A stretch of 7,413 nucleotides of DNA, from assembly GCA_040882055.1 (NCBI GenBank), contig JBBECA010000018.1, forward strand, positions 1-7,413. Direction: 5' to 3'. Below, piece by piece: positions 5,115-7,413 of this stretch. This DNA comes from Nitriliruptor sp040882055. Its GTDB lineage: Bacteria > Actinomycetota > Nitriliruptoria > Nitriliruptorales > Nitriliruptoraceae. A model generated the notes under the pieces. The model searched no databases. It was not told the DNA's origin and saw nothing but the letters and a program-made list of their open reading frames with translations. Position 1 is the stretch's first letter; each line of letters starts with the position of its first letter. A program made the translations under genes and the position numbers.

Positions 5115-7413
5115 GTGGCGGATGGGACCAGGAACGAGACCTCCGGCGCCACGACGGGTCTGGTCCTGCGGTACGTCGAGGCGCGCGCCGGCCTGGAGGC
5201 GGCTGAGCAGGTGATCGCGCGGGCGAACCTGCCGTACACCTTCGCGGAGCTGACCGAGGACACGCGCTGGTTCGGCTACGACGAACGCATCCGGCTGTTC
5301 GAGGCGACGGTCGAGGTGCTCGACGACCCGGACGCGCCGTTCGAGGTGGGTGCGAGCTCCGTCCAGAGCGGGCTGAACCCGTCCCTGGTCCTGCTGCTGC
5401 GGGCCCTCGGTTCGCCCCGACAGGTCTTCCGCCAGCTGCCCCGAGCGGTGCCCAAGTTCACCACGACCTCGACGATGCAGGTCGTCGAAGCCGGGGCGAC
5501 CCACGCCACCATCCGGTACTCCCTGCACGAGGGCTACACCCACTCGCAGCTCGACTGCGCCTACGCGCAGGGGCTGTTCGCCGCGGTCCCCACGGTGTTC
5601 GGGCTCGCGCGGGCGCGGGTGGTGCACGAGGAGTGCGAGTCGAACGGGTACCCGGCCTGCCTCTACCACGTGACCTGGGACCGTCGTTCCCGGTCGCCCT
5701 TCGGTGGGCGCCGCGGCGACGAGCGGACCGAACTCGTCGCCCTCCGGGGCCAGCTCAGCGCGCTGCAGTCCGCGGCGTCCGACCTCGTCAGCAGCGACGA
5801 TCTGACCGTCGCGCTCCGACGCATCGTCGAGCGCGCGGGGTCCGCCGTCGTCGCCCCCGCCTACCTCTGCGTGGTCGGTGCCCCCGACGAGCGCGGTTCG
5901 CTGGTGCACAGCGTCGGCCTCGACGACGAGCGCGCCGCCGAGCTGGCCGAACGGCTACGTGCGGGCGACGACATCGGCCCGAACGCGGTGGTGGTGGACG
6001 TCGCGACGGTGCGTCGGCACCACGGGCGTCTCGCCGCGCTCTACCCGGAAGGCGAGCGCGGCCTCGCTCCCGAACGCGACATGCTGCGGGCGTACGCCGG
6101 CCACGCGGGCGCCGCGCTCGACCAACTGTTCGCGCTCGAGGCCAGCCGGCGTGGGGAGAGCCGTGCGCAGGCCCTGCTCGACCTCGCGCACGCGCTGGCC
6201 GTCGCCGAGGGCGATCTCGAGGTCGCCGACACCGTGGCGACCGCCCTCCCGAAGATCGTCGGTAGCCACCGCGCCTCGGTCCTGCGCTGGGATCCGTCAT
6301 CGGGGGAGCTGCGGGCCGTCGCGACGGCTGGGCTCAGCCAGGAGCAGCACACCGCGTTGCTCGGTGGCGTGGTCCGCCCGCACGAGACCCCCGAGCTGGT
6401 CGAGATGCTCGCCCGCCGCGAGCCGACGATCATCGACGAGGCCGATGCGACGCCGGTCCTGCGTCAGCTCCTCCGCGCGGTCGGGGTGCAGCGGCTGGTG
6501 GCCGTGCCGCTGTTGGCTGCCGACACCCTCCTCGGCGTGGCGACCGTCGGGTGGTCAGCACAGGCGCAGACCCCGATCCCGGTGCTCGACGACGACGTGA
6601 TCCAGCGGCTGCGTGGTGTCGCCGAACAGGCCGCTGCGGCGCTGCAGAACGCCCGGCTGCTCGATGCGGTCCGTCACCAGAGCGTCCACGACGCGCTGAC
6701 GGGGCTGCCGAACCGTGTCCTCTTCGGCCGCCGGCTCGATGCCACGCTGAGGGAGGCGAAGCCGGATGTCGCCGTCGCCGTGCTGTTCTGCGACCTCGAC
6801 CGCTTCAAGGGGGTGAACGACTCGCTCGGTCACGCCGCGGGCGACGAGCTGCTGCGTCAGGTCGCCGGCCGGCTGCGTGGCGCGCTGCGCGCCGACGACC
6901 TGGTGGCGCGGCTCAGCGGCGACGAGTTCGCGGTGGTCGCCTCCGTCAGCGGCCCGGCAGCGGCGTCGGCGCTGGCCGGGTCCGTCGTGTCCTGCTTCGA
7001 GGAACCGTTCCGTCTCGAGGGTGTCGACCTGCGGGCCACCACCAGCGTCGGGATCGCCGTCCACCGCGGCCCCGACGGCGACGGCGAGACGCTGCTGCGG
7101 AGCGCGGACGCGGCGATGTACGTCGCGAAGCAGCGTGGCCGCAACCAGGTCGTCGCGGCCGACGACGCCACCGAGGTCGACGTCCGTGACTCGCTCGGTG
7201 AGGAGCTCCGCATGGCGATCGCCGGCGGCCAGCTGCGGGTGCGCTACCAGCCGATCGTCGCCATCACGGACCCCGAGGGGGTGACGGGCTCGGAGCTGGC
7301 TGCGAGGGCCGGCCTCCGGGCGGTCGGTGCCGAGGCGCTGGTGCGGTGGGAGCACCCCCGGCTCGGGCTGTTGTCCCCGGCCGCGTTCCTGCCGTTGGCC
7401 GAGGAGCAGGGGC
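5115..7413 (+). CDS. Sensor diguanylate cyclase/phosphodiesterase (GAF-GAF-GGDEF-EAL), 3'-truncated by window edge
   Basis: Predicted cytosolic enzyme that makes and/or degrades cyclic-di-GMP. The frame stays open to the window end (766 codons). Residues about 15-190 form a sensor-like domain ending in HEECESNGYPACLYHV (171-186), with C148, C174 and C182. This recalls V4R/heme-NO-binding-associated domains, but the assignment is tentative. A short helical, possibly coiled-coil linker (about 200-225) leads to a degenerate GAF-like region (about 227-345) and a second, clearer GAF (about 350-515, with VAVPLLAADTLLGVATVGW). The GGDEF domain begins at DALTGLPNR (526-534). It has metal-binding Asp560 in FCDLDRFK, active-site SGDEF (601-605), and the product-inhibition I-site RADD (592-595) exactly five residues before it. 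A helix then leads into EAL: LRVRYQPIV, then GAEALVRWEHP with EAL at 740-742. The remaining EAL catalytic residues lie beyond the edge. No membrane segments are seen. The start is a GTG with a strong AGGAG. A Ser at the first GGDEF position is often tolerated, so cyclase activity is plausible, and so is a GTP-regulated phosphodiesterase. Confidence 0.9.
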   Translation, partial: MADGTRNETSGATTGLVLRYVEARAGLEAAEQVIARANLPYTFAELTEDTRWFGYDERIRLFEATVEVLDDPDAPFEVGASSVQSGLNPSLVLLLRALGSPRQVFRQLPRAVPKFTTTSTMQVVEAGATHATIRYSLHEGYTHSQLDCAYAQGLFAAVPTVFGLARARVVHEECESNGYPACLYHVTWDRRSRSPFGGRRGDERTELVALRGQLSALQSAASDLVSSDDLTVALRRIVERAGSAVVAPAYLCVVGAPDERGSLVHSVGLDDERAAELAERLRAGDDIGPNAVVVDVATVRRHHGRLAALYPEGERGLAPERDMLRAYAGHAGAALDQLFALEASRRGESRAQALLDLAHALAVAEGDLEVADTVATALPKIVGSHRASVLRWDPSSGELRAVATAGLSQEQHTALLGGVVRPHETPELVEMLARREPTIIDEADATPVLRQLLRAVGVQRLVAVPLLAADTLLGVATVGWSAQAQTPIPVLDDDVIQRLRGVAEQAAAALQNARLLDAVRHQSVHDALTGLPNRVLFGRRLDATLREAKPDVAVAVLFCDLDRFKGVNDSLGHAAGDELLRQVAGRLRGALRADDLVARLSGDEFAVVASVSGPAAASALAGSVVSCFEEPFRLEGVDLRATTSVGIAVHRGPDGDGETLLRSADAAMYVAKQRGRNQVVAADDATEVDVRDSLGEELRMAIAGGQLRVRYQPIVAITDPEGVTGSELAARAGLRAVGAEALVRWEHPRLGLLSPAAFLPLAEEQG

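Noticed and set aside
5878..6600. Plus-strand open frame of 240 codons inside the c-di-GMP gene, plus neighbouring shadows
   Set aside because: The long frame from 5115 carries GAF, GGDEF and EAL motifs without interruption, so the other frames are shadows.

Overview
The window is very GC-rich bacterial DNA with strong G/C at third codon positions and three GTG starts. It most resembles a high-GC actinobacterium. A Bacillus-type SigH sigma factor behind cysS and rlmB suggests a deep-branching lineage (a Nitriliruptoria/Euzebya/Rubrobacter-like group is my guess). That placement is inference from gene content, not a phylogeny.

Layout, left to right. Positions 2-997 hold the 3' two thirds of cysS (cysteinyl-tRNA synthetase). 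Its stop overlaps the GTG start of rlmB (994-1857, 23S rRNA 2'-O-methyltransferase) in a GTGA junction. A 224-bp gap follows with several inverted and direct repeats. Next is a SigH/Spo0H-like sigma factor (2082-2771) with a strong Shine-Dalgarno. After 30 bp containing a perfect 8-bp hairpin comes an S9-family serine peptidase (2802-4832) in the same reading frame. A 71-bp junction with an 8-bp tandem repeat separates it from a tRNA-Thr(TGT) on the minus strand (4904-4977). A 137-bp divergent region rich in dyad symmetry leads to a large cyclic-di-GMP signalling protein (5115 to the window end, incomplete). Its order is a cysteine-containing N-terminal sensor-like region, two GAF-like regions, GGDEF (as SGDEF) and the start of an EAL domain.

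How the genes fit together: cysS, rlmB and sigH form a translation/transcription block. It recalls the Bacillus subtilis order cysS-mrnC-rlmB-yacP-sigH, but mrnC and yacP are absent here. The peptidase probably shares a transcript with sigH. The tRNA and the c-di-GMP protein are separate, divergently transcribed units. No CRISPR array, insertion sequence, phage gene or toxin-antitoxin pair is visible. The most noteworthy points are the SigH-type factor in this context, the sigH/peptidase junction, and the architecture of the c-di-GMP protein. I see no clear evidence of a wholly new system.
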